64,000 nucleotides of DNA, taken from Paraphysomonas bandaiensis. Lineage: Eukaryota; Chrysophyceae. Where the stretch lies: positions 18,792-82,791 of the forward strand of contig CBFFRP010000655.1 of assembly GCA_965644295.1 (NCBI GenBank), given 5' to 3'. The notes under the pieces are model-generated. The model was not told the DNA's origin. It ran no database searches and saw only the letters and a program-made list of their open reading frames with translations. The translations under genes and the position numbers were made by a program. This document shows, piece after piece, positions 22,551-34,842 of the stretch. Every line of letters begins with the position of its first letter. Within the stretch, counting starts at the first letter, position 1.

Positions 22551-25491
22551 ATGGCCGCTAAAATTAAAGATGGTCTCTTTATCGGAGATGCAGAGACTAG
22601 TCAAGACCCAGAGTTTCTTGAACTTAATAAAATTAATAGTTTAATAAATTTTGCTGGACGTGAAGTACCAAATGTGTGGGCTGCACACGGTACGCTTTAT
22701 TCATTGTATACTATGACGAGATAATATATGCTGTAGGGTTAGTTTACAATACTTATAACTGGGAAGATAGGGAAGACTTCAAAGTGTTTGATCCTAAGAA
22801 TGAAATTCTGTCCGAGATTGTATTATTTGTTGATAAGTCATTGAGGTGTGTACGTCAGTGATGGTGTAATCTTGATTGATTTTGACGGTGGCAGACATGG
22901 GGGCAGCGTATTGATGTTTAGTTTGAATGGAACAGGAAGATGCACAGTAGCAGCATGTGCCTATCTAATGCAAAAATATGGGTATGTTGCTGTACTAACA
23001 ATACTCTTCTTTTGTTTGCATAATACGATATTATATTAGTTGGGGGTTTGAGAAGTCCTACGACTTCGTCTACTCCAAGAAGCCAGATATAGAGCTCAAT
23101 AGGTGTGTTGAAGCAATATAGGCAATTTGTTTTTACTATCTTAATGTGTAATCTTATATACAGGGGATTTGTGGAGCAACTGTTTATATTGGACAAGAAA
23201 CTCAGGGCGAAAAGATACCAGGTATGTTTTATTAGATTTCTTACAATTACAGGCACACTCTGTGACGGAATGATGCAGGGCAAAGAGCTAACTGAGTATG
23301 ACCACATGCGAATCAGTGGCTGGGATCCAGCTTATTTACTACACGCTCAACACAACTCACAATCACCTGAACACAATAAGAGACTCACAGCTGCATCCGC
23401 ACATCGTAAGCTTCCGTTGCTTGAATTATCCAATCTATTCTGTGTGACGAGTTACGTTTCAGTGATTCCGGAGAGCTCGGTCTCTGATGAACTGCTCATG
23501 ATTAACAGCTATATTAATAGCAAACTTACGGTGTGTCAAATGTGTGTGACTACGTATTTTCTCACATGCACTACTATACGTAGATATCATCGCTTCCCGG
23601 ACCTTACCACGATGCCATGAAGACACACAAGAACTTCACGCTGCAGATAAATCTTGCAAACAACCAAGAGGTAATATTGTCACTGTACATTCGTTGTGTA
23701 GTGCATATGTTGCGGCAGCAGGGAAGTTGATAATCTGGGGTATATCTTATTGTATTTTTAGGCTGGTGTGCATCTTCAGAGGCGCGCCCCGCCACCCTCC
23801 AACTATCGCCCCCCGAAAGGTGGCATCCTCAAGGGTGGGGCTAGTAATGGTCGAGCTGCGGCCAAGCGTCACACTAACAAAGTGGATGCGAAGGCTGCAC
23901 ATAGAGGTTCGACAGGAAGCAGAAGGAGCACCATGCGGGACTTGGAAGAGAGTGATGACGACATCGCTGATTTCGCATCTGGAGCGAAGAGAGAGGCCTC
24001 GCCGCCGTTACTTCCCTCTGAACAAGCATCTGTAGTATCCGATGGCAGAGGACGATATGATGCATATGATAGCAAGCTTGAACCTTTTCCACAAGGGTCA
24101 GTGGCCTCCACTGGAAGTGACCTGTACGACTTTGTCGGCCTCAATAACACTTCAGCCGCAAGTGTGAGGGGTAGTCATGAGGGCCTCGGTTCGATGGTCT
24201 CATCGTTGGACATGACTTCAGCACACGGGTCCACTGCGGAGAGTAAAACTAAAGAGAGGGTAGACAGTGGAAAGACTCCTGAAGAGAGACTACATAGTTT
24301 GTTAGGGAGTCTCCAGAGGGGAAAGGTGGAGACCACCATATGCTGCATCATTTCATCCGCTTTTTTGTTTGTCTGCACTGCTTGCTTTTATTTGCCTACT
24401 CCTCCGCTTGGGTGACTTTGATGTGTGTTTCTCTGAAGCCTTGTCATATGAGTTTTTGTTACTTGTGTAATACGTACGTCATGTAGACTCGGACAGCTTC
24501 CTCTGAAGTTGCGCCCGCTGCCGAAGAGAAAGGGTGAGTGTATTTAATCGCGGGGATGTATATCTAACATGTTGTTCTATTTATTTGTCCTTGTAGGAGC
24601 AGTAGAGAGTATGCTAGGGGGGACTTGTGGGCCAAAGCTACAGCCAGGCAGCAGCAACAGCAGCAGCATATAGACCCTTCGATTCATGATGTGGCGTCTA
24701 TGCCTGTGACACCTGCGTATAGGGCACCAGCTGGGCGTACACGAGAGCGAGAAGCTAAAGAAGTCCGCGGATCGGGCAGAACAGCAGGGATGGGTATGCC
24801 TGTAAGAGCAGGAGGGGCTGTGACATCATCATCTGCCGGTGCCTCTGGTGGGTGGATGCAAGAGGATGGCAACCAGCAGCACGCCTCTCAATACTATAAC
24901 CACAGTGGGGGAAGAGTCAGGAGTAGTAGAGGGCCCAGTAGCTCCGGTAGCAGCAGACACCAGCCTGCTGGTAGTGGTGGTGCAGGAACATCACGCAAAC
25001 CACCCCAACAGTACAGACATGGTAGTCCGGCACCACAGGTATCTCGAACAGGCTTAACCTCACGAGCGGCAGGGATGAGAGGAGGTTCCAATGGTGACAT
25101 ACACAGTGCAACAAGCAGTATAGGTGAGTTCTTGTGCATTCAATGGTGTATTTGTTATTACCGATATATCTGTTTTGAGTGTTGATATGTAGCTGAAAGC
25201 GCTAGTGGAGATGATATGGTGGCAGAAGCAGTCAGGAAGCAACGACAGAGTGTTCCGGGAAGAACTTACAACAGCTCAGGTTCAGGCAGGTCGTCAACTC
25301 CACCAAGGCAGAGGTCGGGAAGTGCGCAAGTATCATCATCTCTGTTACAGAGTACTGCATCCTCTAGCAGGCGTGCTATGACCCCTAACAGAGATAAGAG
25401 GTCTAGTACACCCGTTCGGGAGAGGAGAGAGACTCCTACCCGTGACAGACGCTCCACCCCTCAACGAGAACCTAGGGGATGGAGATACTGA
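22551..25491 (+). CDS. Dual-specificity phosphatase-fold pseudophosphatase with disordered tail
   Basis: Twelve exons (22551-22689, 22737-22845, 22895-22981, 23040-23102, 23164-23221, 23279-23405, 23463-23530, 23584-23670, 23762-24325, 24487-24533, 24597-25123, 25193-25491) give 724 residues. Residues 1-150 have the layout of a dual-specificity phosphatase: IKDGLFIGDAE at the start, WEDRED where the acid Asp sits, and the P-loop region VLMFSLNGTGRCTVAACAYL followed by YGWGFEKSYDFVYSKKP. The expected HCxxGxxRS reads FSLNGTGRC. The catalytic Cys is Ser92 and the preceding His is Phe91, while Gly95 and Arg98 remain. That predicts loss of catalysis with a phosphate-binding loop retained, as in STYX. 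Residues after about 250 are Ser/Gly/Arg/Gln-rich and disordered. Two splice choices (23222-23278, 23406-23462) are frame-neutral and less certain. Confidence 0.83.
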
Positions 25492-26777
25492 TAACATAGC
25501 CAACCAGCCTCTTTACACGCTTATAAGATATTAATGGTAGCACAGTATATACCCCATACCATGTAAGACCAACTTCTAGATGGATGACGTCATGCATGTA
25601 TGAAGCAAGATGAATCAAGATTTCGATTGCAGCGTGTGTATTGTATTATTGCAGCCAATGTCGTCCCCTATGCAGGCTACTACGTAGCTGCAATCAGCAG
25701 TGGGAGAATGATTGAGTAGTATGCAGGCATCTTATGTATTAAAACACTATTAATTGTGTGGGTGTGCAGTAGTAAATCTAATATAAGAATAATACTATGC
25801 TCTATCATAGTGGAATGTGAGAGGATATGTGCAACGTAAGTAGAAACGATTTCATTTAGTTACTCTCCTCAGCGAAGTCGGACTTCTTTTACAGATTCAG
25901 GTAATGTTCTGGGGGGGATAAGCGATAAGGCTAGGTTTGTCAACCAAATTGACTAGGTTTAATTATATTTCCCGATGAATATTCTTTGTTACTCAAAACA
26001 TACGCGAATAACTTAATGCCACAGTGAAGTACATATGAAGCATAAATGCTAAATCATAACATTGTAAAATGTAATTCGTCGCTGTTTAACCTTAGCAGTG
26101 GTAAAACAAATTTATAACTTTCAATCTTCATTCATTTAAAATTGATCTTTTATAATATTACAATTAACCAATTATATTTTCATCTGAATGACACTATTGT
26201 AAAAACTTTGATTTTTTAAATAGATATATATCAATCATCGATATCTCGTTTGGCAGTTATTAAATTTCGCCAAGTAAAACGTCCATACTCCTTACTGACT
26301 AACTTTAAGTCGTGTGAAGCCTGATGCCGCGGCAAATGAAAGGTCAGTCACGGCACGAATAAGCTTGCACTTCATAATAAATTGACGCTGTATAGATTTA
26401 AATACGGAAATATTTCTTTGAAAATACAATTAATTTTCCATATGTTTCTGTTGTAGAGTACACAGTAGTAGGATTCTTATTTCTTATTTGAGACAGATGG
26501 AATAGCGGCATTATACATTATGCTGCTAGGAACTATCACTTGTCGATTTGTCAGTTCATATACTATCAATACCAAAGAAATCTTTATTCTCAATTCTCTT
26601 AATACTTATTACGCACCTCGCTATATCATAACCAAGCCTCATGAAATACTTTCCCTGCACAATTGCAAACTAGACCACGGCATCTAGCTAGTAAAGTAGA
26701 TTCAGATCACATCGCACTGCGTCGCACAACTGAACTTGCAAGTGGTAACTACACTACAGGGACAGCTACAAGTGGAT
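25492..26777. other. Convergent intergenic region
   Basis: 3' flanks of the pseudophosphatase and PRP19 genes. It is AT-rich. A fragment near 25860-25960 (cgaagtcggact, ggggggataag) weakly resembles parts of 7038-7090 and may be a decayed relative of that element. No gene is seen. Confidence 0.5.
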
Positions 26778-28836
26778 CTACTCCGCCTTGGATGACACGC
26801 GGATTGATCTGTCCATGGAGCAACTGACAAGTGAGGATGCTCTGTGAGTCCAGCCGAGCCCGGTCACAGCCTTCTTATGGATCTCCAGCCTCTGCGGTAC
26901 CAGACATACGCATAAGTCAAGAAGAGGAAATATATGGCTCTTACATTCATCTCGGACCACTCCTTCACCACAGAGACGGAGATAGCACCAGCAGCAGATC
27001 CGCATGCAAGGTACACACCTGCACCCACAAAAACGTTAACAGAGCCAAGCACAGATGGTAGCATGTGGCGTACCAGAGTAGTCAAAAGCCACGGACGTCA
27101 CGGCTTTAGGACTGAGGGCTGCAAGGAAACAAAGTGATTAACAATAAATCAACGCAGCAAAACTATATACTCTTATATCGCATCTAATTACGAATATACT
27201 ACTATGTCCTATACTAAAAAAAACACCACGGCACAGTCTATTCCACCGTCAAAAAGCAGATGTGTAACTCACCCTCTATTTTTTGCAAGGACTTCTGCTT
27301 TCTGAGGTCCCATATGTGGGCGCAACCATCTTCACCGCCTGTAGCCAGCATGTATCCATTCTCGTTAAACGACATGCTCAGCACACCTCCTGTGTGTTCA
27401 GAGCAGTTAGCGACATTAGCTTGCTCCCGAATGTCCCAGATGCGGACCGACCCATCAGAACCTCCTGTTGCAAGAATAAGGCCATCTGGGTGAAAGCAGC
27501 CACTTTGAATTGGGGAGAGGTCCTCCCCACCCTGTCCCTGTGCCTTATTCTGTTGCACCAATGATACACCTCTGTTTACATCCAGAAAGCACCAGGAGCT
27601 GTCCGAGGACACAGAGACCAGATAATCACCTAGTGCAACAAAACGTAGCATGTTAATACCAAGTCGTAGCAGTGGACTTTCTAAATAATAGAGAGAAAGT
27701 GATTTATACCTGTGGGGTGCACTGTGAGGCCAGTCACGTCAGCACTGTGTGTAGAGAACGAAGTAGCTTCAGAGTAGGAAAAGGAATCTGTACTTGTGGA
27801 CGGTTTCCACACCTTGACTGTGTTGTCCGCTCCACCAGTGAATGCCAATGGGCGTGTTGTCTCTGCATTTTCATGAAGAGCAACGGCAGTAACTTTCTTG
27901 GAGTGTCCCTTTAAAGTACAAAGGACCTCTCCGGAGGGTATACTAGTCAATATGGCATGCTTGTCCGCACCCCCAGTGAGGGCCAGAGAGGATGCTTCCG
28001 AGGACAACAGAGCAAGACAAGTGACCCCTGGTTTCGAGGACTGATGCGGAGTGAATGATGCCACCTGAGAATAACCCGCAACATCCTCTTTCGAGCTGAG
28101 GTCTGCCGGGGGCTTCCTTCCTTTCCTTCCCTTGGTGAGTTCTCCATATTTCTCTGTAATTTTCTCCAGCACACCCTCGCCCAGACCTGTTTCCGTGGCT
28201 CCACCAGATACCTCCATAGCCTCAGTATCTGGGGCGGACATGGCCCCATCTGTAGGGACGGTAACCCCCTGACTCTGTAGCATAGAGAGCATAGCCCGGG
28301 CCTCGTCGCGCTCTCGCATAAGTCGCGCGATAACACGGCACGCAGCGTCATGCTGGTAAAGCGCCTGAGAAAGCTCCTGTCTGGTGCTATCCAGATGCTG
28401 CTTCAGTGTAAAGGTCTCCAGCATAAGCTCATCCCATTCATTCTGTATTAAATAATTACAGTTGATACAAGAAAATTAAAGTTTGTATTTACCTGAAAGA
28501 GAGTAAGCATTCCGGGAATGCTTGTCGCATTGAGAGGTCTGGGTTTCACAGCTTTGTTGGCTATATTACCATATAAATAATTGATTCAAATGAATCATAT
28601 TTTTTGTTACCTTGAACTGAAACGAAATCCTCTTCACTTGTAGTCTCTCCGGTCATGGGGCACGTGCCGCTCTCCTTTATATGCTTCAGAACTAATTGTT
28701 TTTCATATAAATGACCGGTGCGTCTTGATACCACTGGTTCCTGAGGAACCTCTCCTGAAACTAATAGAGTGTGTTAGTTTATATGATATATACAGGGATA
28801 TATATATATATGCATGTACATACTTGCACAATACAT
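26778..28836 (-). CDS. PRP19: Pre-mRNA-processing factor 19 (U-box E3 ligase, WD40)
   Basis: PRP19 is the core of the NineTeen complex, which stabilises U5/U6 snRNPs on activated spliceosomes and has ubiquitin-ligase activity. Eight exons (28836-28824, 28760-28611, 28560-28493, 28442-27710, 27629-27273, 27118-27074, 27018-26945, 26891-26778) give 517 residues, the usual length. The first coding exon is only 13 nt and, spliced at 28760, yields MYCAISGEVPQEPVVS, matching the family start. The U-box continues with YEKQLVLKHIKESGTCPMTG. The Prp19 coiled-coil follows (WDELMLETFTLKQHLDSTR, ALYQHDAACRVIARL). WD40 blades are clear, for example LATGGSDGSVRIWD and LATGGEDGCAHIWDLRKQ, and the last blade ends in SMDRSIRVSS. 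Every exon join is in frame. Confidence 0.97.
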
Positions 28837-30409
28837 AATACTTGACTGGATAATAAGCTGCCGTGCAAACAAGTAAAGAAAGCGCTTTGATTATAAGTTA
28901 TCTAACACTGATTATTCAGTGCAATAACAAATTTCAAATAAGGCGCTGTGAGAATGCAAATGAATGTTTGTTGCACAGCAATTGAGATGGAGGACCGCAC
29001 TGGTTCTATATAATAATGTGCAGGTATACATACATACATACATACATACATACAATCATACGTATAAGGGCTAGTGTATAAAATTATTGGACGATCCACA
29101 CTGCTGCACAAGTGTGTGGTTTAAGTACAAAGTCATGAGGCTTTTTTTTTAATTGAGTAGTTTAGTTTCTCTGGCTTTTATGTAGAAAACTACCTTTCCC
29201 AGTTCTATTTTCCCATTTTTCAGTGAAAACTGGGATTTAGTTTATCATAATCCTGGTTTCCGTATCCATATAATACATTCTTATAAAAATATACGATGAT
29301 AGAGTGTTCCACTCAAGTGGTATCTATATATGAAGATATCAGTATCCTTACATCACTCCTAGTAGAGTGGTTGTGTTGATTAAACTAAGCAATGCATACA
29401 TCTTTATAATTATCCCAACGTGTTTCTTGTGAATAGCGCCAAGCAAACTCTATCTACATCTATCCAATACATATATACATGCGTCATATATGATTATGAC
29501 AAGCACCACATAATCTTTATGGGGAGGGGACGATAGAGCTGATCTCACAGGACCCAGAATAAGGTAGATATTCACTATCGGAATGTAGCAGTAATGATGG
29601 AAATCATCTTCTGAGCTCCTTCAATCGAGTGCCTTCCGAACGAAGTCTAGTCTTCACAAATTGAAATTTTATGTGGGTTCCGTCTGGTCGCACAGTAGGC
29701 ATTTCTTTAACTCAGACCTCAGCATCGGAGAGAGAGCCGCGATTAGACAACCCTTATTCATTGTTGATACGTTTGTCCAGTCAGGGTTAGCAGTAGTATT
29801 GGTCTGTTCTCCAAAGTACCTTGGTTGCTGCATCACCCACACCAGTGACAGTTTTGTGCGAAATGTGTATGAATATGACCCTACAGTATGCGTGTATGCG
29901 TAACTCTGAGTTTATAAACCGTCGAAGTTTCTGGCTTTTACTTATGATTAATTCAAGCCATTCTTATTTTTTCTTTCTCTTCTTTATTAGATTTTTTGGG
30001 CGCTAAGAATTACGTAGAAACAATAGGCTGTTGAAGGCAACATATTCATGCCGCTTACAGTGAACTACTTAAAGTGGTTCTCGCGGGAATATCTAAATTG
30101 TAGAAGAAATATATCAACTTGACAGTATTAAAATATATAAGGAATAAGGACTACTTTAGTCTGAGCTCTACTACTTGTTTTCCTGAATATCTTTTCTTTA
30201 GTGAAAAGCCACACTAATCGCCACGTGTGTGTCGAACTTCCTACATGCAGCAGCAAGGGTATAAAATTGTGTAGCACATTAATCTAATACTACTCGTGCC
30301 GACTAACTTTGCTTGAAAATGTTGTTTAAGACACTAAATAAATTTAAGTAAATTGGCTATTTATTAGTCGTTGGATAGACCGCCGAGAAATAGGGGAAGT
30401 TGTGTACAT
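28837..30409. other. Intergenic region, no supported gene
   Basis: Upstream of PRP19 and downstream of RPS11. It contains an ATAC microsatellite (29025-29055) and AT-rich DNA. An 80-codon frame at 29661-29903 has no recognisable features. Confidence 0.5.
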
Positions 30410-31316
30410 TTAAAACACACGGAAGATCTTCTTGACGTTCTGAGACTGTTAAATATGAAAGTCAGTACAAGTGGGTATACGAATTGCTGAGAGTAGCGTA
30501 CCTTGTTGAGGGTGGGTTGGTGCTCAAGGACGTTGAACTTGACGGTTTTAGCGAGGGGTCTGCACTGGCCAACAGTAACCACATCACCCTCAGTGACATT
30601 GGTAAAGCAAGGAGAGCAGTGGACAGACATATTGGAGTGCCTCTTCTCGAATCTGGAGTGAAAGCAGTTGTCAGATGTAAAGATCAATAAAATAAGGAAA
30701 TGCATTCGAGAATATGTACAACAGTAGCACTATGAGGCTGCATATAGCACCATATAAACGAGGTAGTACGAATAGTACTCTCATACAACAGAAGCCACTA
30801 AAACTATTGAGCCATACAGAATGTATGCACTCCATCGTAATAAGTGCCATGCAATGTAGTCAAATATACGGGACACATGCAGATGTGGTTACCTTCTGTA
30901 TTTCTTAACGTATTGAAGGTAATCGCGACGAATGACAATTGTTCTCTTCATCTTGTTGGAGATAACAATACCCTTGAGGATACGGCCACGGATAGAGACG
31001 TTGCCGGTGAAGGGGCACTTCTTGTCAACGTAGGTGCCCTCAATGGCAGACTTAGGGGTCTTGAACCCAAGTCCGATAGACTTGTAGTATCTCATACCCT
31101 AAAATTTTAAAAGGATTAATAAATTATGTAACGATATATAAGATAGATGAGATACCTTGCGAGTCTTCTTGCCCAGAGCGCGCTTTCTGCCAATGAAAAT
31201 GGCATCCTGCTTCTGGTACGCCTTCTCGGTCTACATCAACAATACAAAAGAATGACTCCATGACAGAATATAACACGACTTCACTCAATTACCTGATCGG
31301 TCTCACGGAACTCCAT
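30410..31316 (-). CDS. RPS11: 40S ribosomal protein S11 (uS17)
   Basis: A structural protein of the small ribosomal subunit that binds 18S rRNA near the body. Five exons (31316-31293, 31230-31156, 31098-30893, 30652-30502, 30445-30410) encode 163 residues. Landmarks are [94 protein letters not shown] and the short last exon ending VKKIFRVF. The 240-nt third intron is long for this genome. Divergent from RPB5 with 350 bp between starts, suggesting a shared housekeeping promoter region. Confidence 0.98.
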
Positions 31317-31666
31317 AATTCAGCCAATTTAATGTCTACTCAATGTATGTATATATATTCCTTGTCGCTCACTATGCAGTCCTCGTTTTTGCCAGCCAAG
31401 TAAACCCCATATCTTCAATCGACGTTTTCAGTTTTGAATTGATGGAACCTCTATTCCATTCGATGTTTTGTTTTTGGTGAGCATATCACTCCTGCATTGC
31501 ATACATATGTACTGTATGTATATCGTGAAATACCTATATGACAACCTCCCATAACATACCACTGCACACCATTGATCAGGTTTACCAGTGCAGTAACTAT
31601 TATTTGCTGCTTATTGCCTCTCAAAACAATTTTTAATTTATTCTTACTTACTTCTGAGGCCGTAAA
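31317..31666. promoter_or_regulatory. Shared divergent promoter region of RPS11 and RPB5
   Basis: The 350 bp between two divergently transcribed housekeeping genes must contain both promoters and 5' UTRs. I cannot assign a specific element; a TATATATAT run near 31352 is present but such runs are common here. Confidence 0.5.
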
Positions 31667-32305
31667 ATGAACAGCAATACAGTTGGTGGTTTGTCTCCAG
31701 AGACATCTAAACTCTTTCGAGTTAGAAAAACTTGCCTGAAAATGTTATCCAAACGTGGATATATTGTGCCTGATGAGTATCTAAATATGACGACCGAGGA
31801 GTTTAGACTGCAGTTTGGTGATGAACCATCTCGAGAGAACCTCACAATATTCGTTGAAAAAGCTGATGATGCAACTGATCAGATATTTGTTTTCTTTCCA
31901 GTCGACGAGAAGGTTGGAGTAAATCCAATTAAGGCTTACTGCTTGCGAATGAAGGAACAAGGAGTAAAACGTGCCATTATTGTTGTCAAGAATAATTTGA
32001 CGCCATGCGCGAAGCAAGCACTGAAGGAATTGGGGGTGCGAGGTTATCGTATGGAATATTTTAGAGATGCCGAGATGCTTGTCGACATTACTGAGCACAA
32101 ATTAGTTCCTGAGCATGTAGTGCTTACTACACAGGAGAAAAATGAACTTCTGATTCGTTATAAGTTGAAGCCATCCCAATTACCTCGTATCCAGCTACAG
32201 GATCCCATGTCCCGCTATTTGGGACTGAACCATGGACAAGTAGTGAAAATTGTTCGTCCAAGTGAAACTGCAGGAAGATACATCACATACCGTATATGCA
32301 CGTAG
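31667..32305 (+). CDS. RPB5: RNA polymerase I/II/III subunit RPB5 (RPABC1)
   Basis: A common subunit of the three nuclear RNA polymerases, forming part of the lower jaw that contacts downstream DNA. A single exon encodes 212 residues, the usual length. The N-terminal nuclease-like domain shows RVRKTCLKMLSKRGYIVPD and VFFPVDEKVGV. The C-terminal assembly domain, shared with archaeal subunit H, shows LVPEHVVLTTQEKNELL, LPRIQLQDPMSRYLGL, GQVVKIVRPSETAGRY and ITYRICT at the end. All family hallmarks are intact. Confidence 0.98.
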   Translation: MNSNTVGGLSPETSKLFRVRKTCLKMLSKRGYIVPDEYLNMTTEEFRLQFGDEPSRENLTIFVEKADDATDQIFVFFPVDEKVGVNPIKAYCLRMKEQGVKRAIIVVKNNLTPCAKQALKELGVRGYRMEYFRDAEMLVDITEHKLVPEHVVLTTQEKNELLIRYKLKPSQLPRIQLQDPMSRYLGLNHGQVVKIVRPSETAGRYITYRICT

Positions 32306-33771
32306 AGTCGTAGATTTCTCTCCACAGTTTTTGTATAACCTAAGTAGTTAATCGTTATATGTTTACGCACTTGCCAACAACGCCTACAACTTTTTTGCTG
32401 TTCTTATCGCTCTGTGATGTATTGCTCCATATAGACAAAGCATCTGAATTATCTCGCAATACCAATTTTAGTGCAACTCCCCCGTCACAAATTAACTACA
32501 AAGTCAACAATTGCAAGGCAGGCTTGGCTGCTTCATAGCATTCACTATTCACCTCGCCAAAGTCTAATATTCTACTCACGAATCAATTATTGATTTTGAA
32601 AAAACGTATATATATATTCAATATAGTATCATATGTATCACATCAGCTTCGCAATCAAATGAGAATTGGGTAGTCTTTTGTGACTGAATCGAATGAAGTT
32701 CTAAAGGAGACCATCACTGGCATCAGAAATCCGGCACTGCTATGCCACAAACTGAGTACATACATTTCAGGTAGCATAATTGAATAGTACTTTAAGTTGT
32801 ACGTACTGAGATAGTCTGAATGGTATGTATGATGCAGTAGAGTGTATCAACATTTGATTCGCACCTTCGCACCGAATGTGAACTTGTGTACCATTGTACT
32901 TATTCAACATTATTATTCTTGCAACACTACGCCTACGACACACACACATGCCTGTAGTTAAGTATACAAATAGAATAGCATATTTAAAAATGAACCAGAT
33001 TCTTCAATGCTAATATATAAATTCTATTTGTCAAACGTATCTCGATGGAAACAGATTACTCACACCTAAAAATAGCCCAAGAAAGCTGAATTCTACGCAA
33101 CCTATTTCTTTGGCTGTAAGCAGAGTTATTAAGTAGAAATCGTCATTGTTTATGATTGCAAAAACAAGTAGTTATTTTAAAATCTTAAATAATATTGTCT
33201 AGCTATAGTTCACACAAACAATATAGAATACTTCCGTGGGATTCATCCTCCTCGTAGCACGTACTGATCTACCTGTACTTACATTACATCTCTATTGGTT
33301 CTGCTTACACTAACCCATGTGCATTGTATGTCATATACACCATCTACGAGTATATTAAGGACATACGAGCAACTAGACCCTTGTACAGCCGATAGTTTGC
33401 TTAGTATGTACAGGGAAACACAGAGATTGTATACTGCAAGCCTAAGGCACACCGCAAAACACTCCTTCTTAAATATCTAGCCCTATCATTGCTTCTAGGA
33501 GATATAGTATCCATGTTAATAGCCACTGTCATAGATACACTGTATACTGAACTAGATACTGCTGCCGATGCTGCTTGAAATCCTTCCTTTTTATGTAGAA
33601 ATGTTGGGATTTATTGAATGAAAAAGTATAAAAGTGTATTATTATGATAGAAACCCCAGAAAAACTTGTTATTATACACAGCAGCCGTAAGATGTCTAGA
33701 CGTATGTGAAGGCCTGTACATTACCTCTGCACTGTGAACATACCCACTCCAGTGCAGTACATTAACTGATT
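32306..33771. other. Intergenic region, no supported gene
   Basis: AT-rich spacer between two genes on the same strand. A 61-codon frame at 33295-33480 has no recognisable character. Confidence 0.5.
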
Positions 33772-34245
33772 ATGCCCTTCATGAACTGTCTCTATAGAAT
33801 TTTCAATAATGCCAATCGTCTAACTTGTATTTCTCTATCATCCCGACTATTAAGTAGCTCCAATAAATCGACTTTACTTATAGCAGAGTCTGTTGGATTG
33901 TGTAACGCTAATCGTCATATATTTTTATGCTGTGATCAAACAAAACCAAAATGTTGTTCAATTGAAGATGGAATGGAATCATGGAATTTTTTGAAACGAC
34001 GATTAAAAGAGTTAAATTTATTAGGTCGGAAAGCGACTGTTGTTCGTACAAAAGTGAATTGCTTACAAGTATGCAAGAAAGGCCCAATAGCAGTTGTGTA
34101 TCCTGAAGGAGTGTGGTATCATTCGTGTACCCCAGATGTCTTGGAAAATATTATTCAAAAGCATTTAATAGGAGGTGAAGTTGTGTCAGAGAATGTAATA
34201 TTTGAAAGGAAGTTTTCAAGTGACTCACAGTTTGAACCGAGCTAA
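33772..34245 (+). CDS. Thioredoxin-fold [2Fe-2S] ferredoxin, probably mitochondrial
   Basis: A single-exon protein of 157 residues. Residues about 46-140 fit the thioredoxin-like [2Fe-2S] ferredoxin family (COG3411 type): [15 protein letters not shown], then [30 protein letters not shown] and [10 protein letters not shown]. Candidate cluster ligands are Cys53 or 54, Cys61 or 62, Cys97 and Cys101, with the C-x3-C pair in the position typical for the fold. The N-terminal 45 residues ([18 protein letters not shown]) are basic and Ser-rich, compatible with an organelle targeting peptide. Such proteins transfer electrons, but their partners are poorly known. Plastid targeting cannot be excluded. 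Confidence 0.82.
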   Translation: MPFMNCLYRIFNNANRLTCISLSSRLLSSSNKSTLLIAESVGLCNANRHIFLCCDQTKPKCCSIEDGMESWNFLKRRLKELNLLGRKATVVRTKVNCLQVCKKGPIAVVYPEGVWYHSCTPDVLENIIQKHLIGGEVVSENVIFERKFSSDSQFEPS

Positions 34246-34842
34246 GCATGTAGTTTTGTATTCTACTATTTATATTCTCGATAATACTATTAACGGTATA
34301 TATAAATAATATCATAGCAGCATACGCCTTACTTATAGACTATTTGACTGCATCACAAGATACTTGCATATAGTCCCTAATTTCTGTGGATACTATTGGT
34401 GATAATGTTTAGTAAGTTTCAAGAATAGATTGCAGATATGCAAATGATAAATGTAATATTAGCTTCTACAAAAGTTCACAGCAAGTTGTTTACTTTAATA
34501 AGCTATGCAACGTGCAACGCTTTTCATTTAATATTCAAAATATGTCAAATCGTTTGAGTTGAAGATAGAAGATAGCAAGCATATCGTAAATGGAGAACTA
34601 TTATGTGATATGTAAAGCTTCAGGCAAATAATAGATACTAGCTACGCTACCTACGAACTAACCTAGCTACACCCATTAATCTACAAAGCACAGTCATCTG
34701 AGCAAGCCAACACACACAAATCACTTCTTACGCAATTCAGTACGCAACAGGATAGATATCGTACATCAGACATTATCGCGTCCGAAAAGAAAGACTCATA
34801 GTTTCGCACATAATGGAATTGCTGGCCAGAGTTCTTACATGA
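34246..34842. other. Convergent intergenic region
   Basis: 3' flanks of the ferredoxin gene and the five-repeat protein gene. AT-rich, nothing recognisable. Confidence 0.5.
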
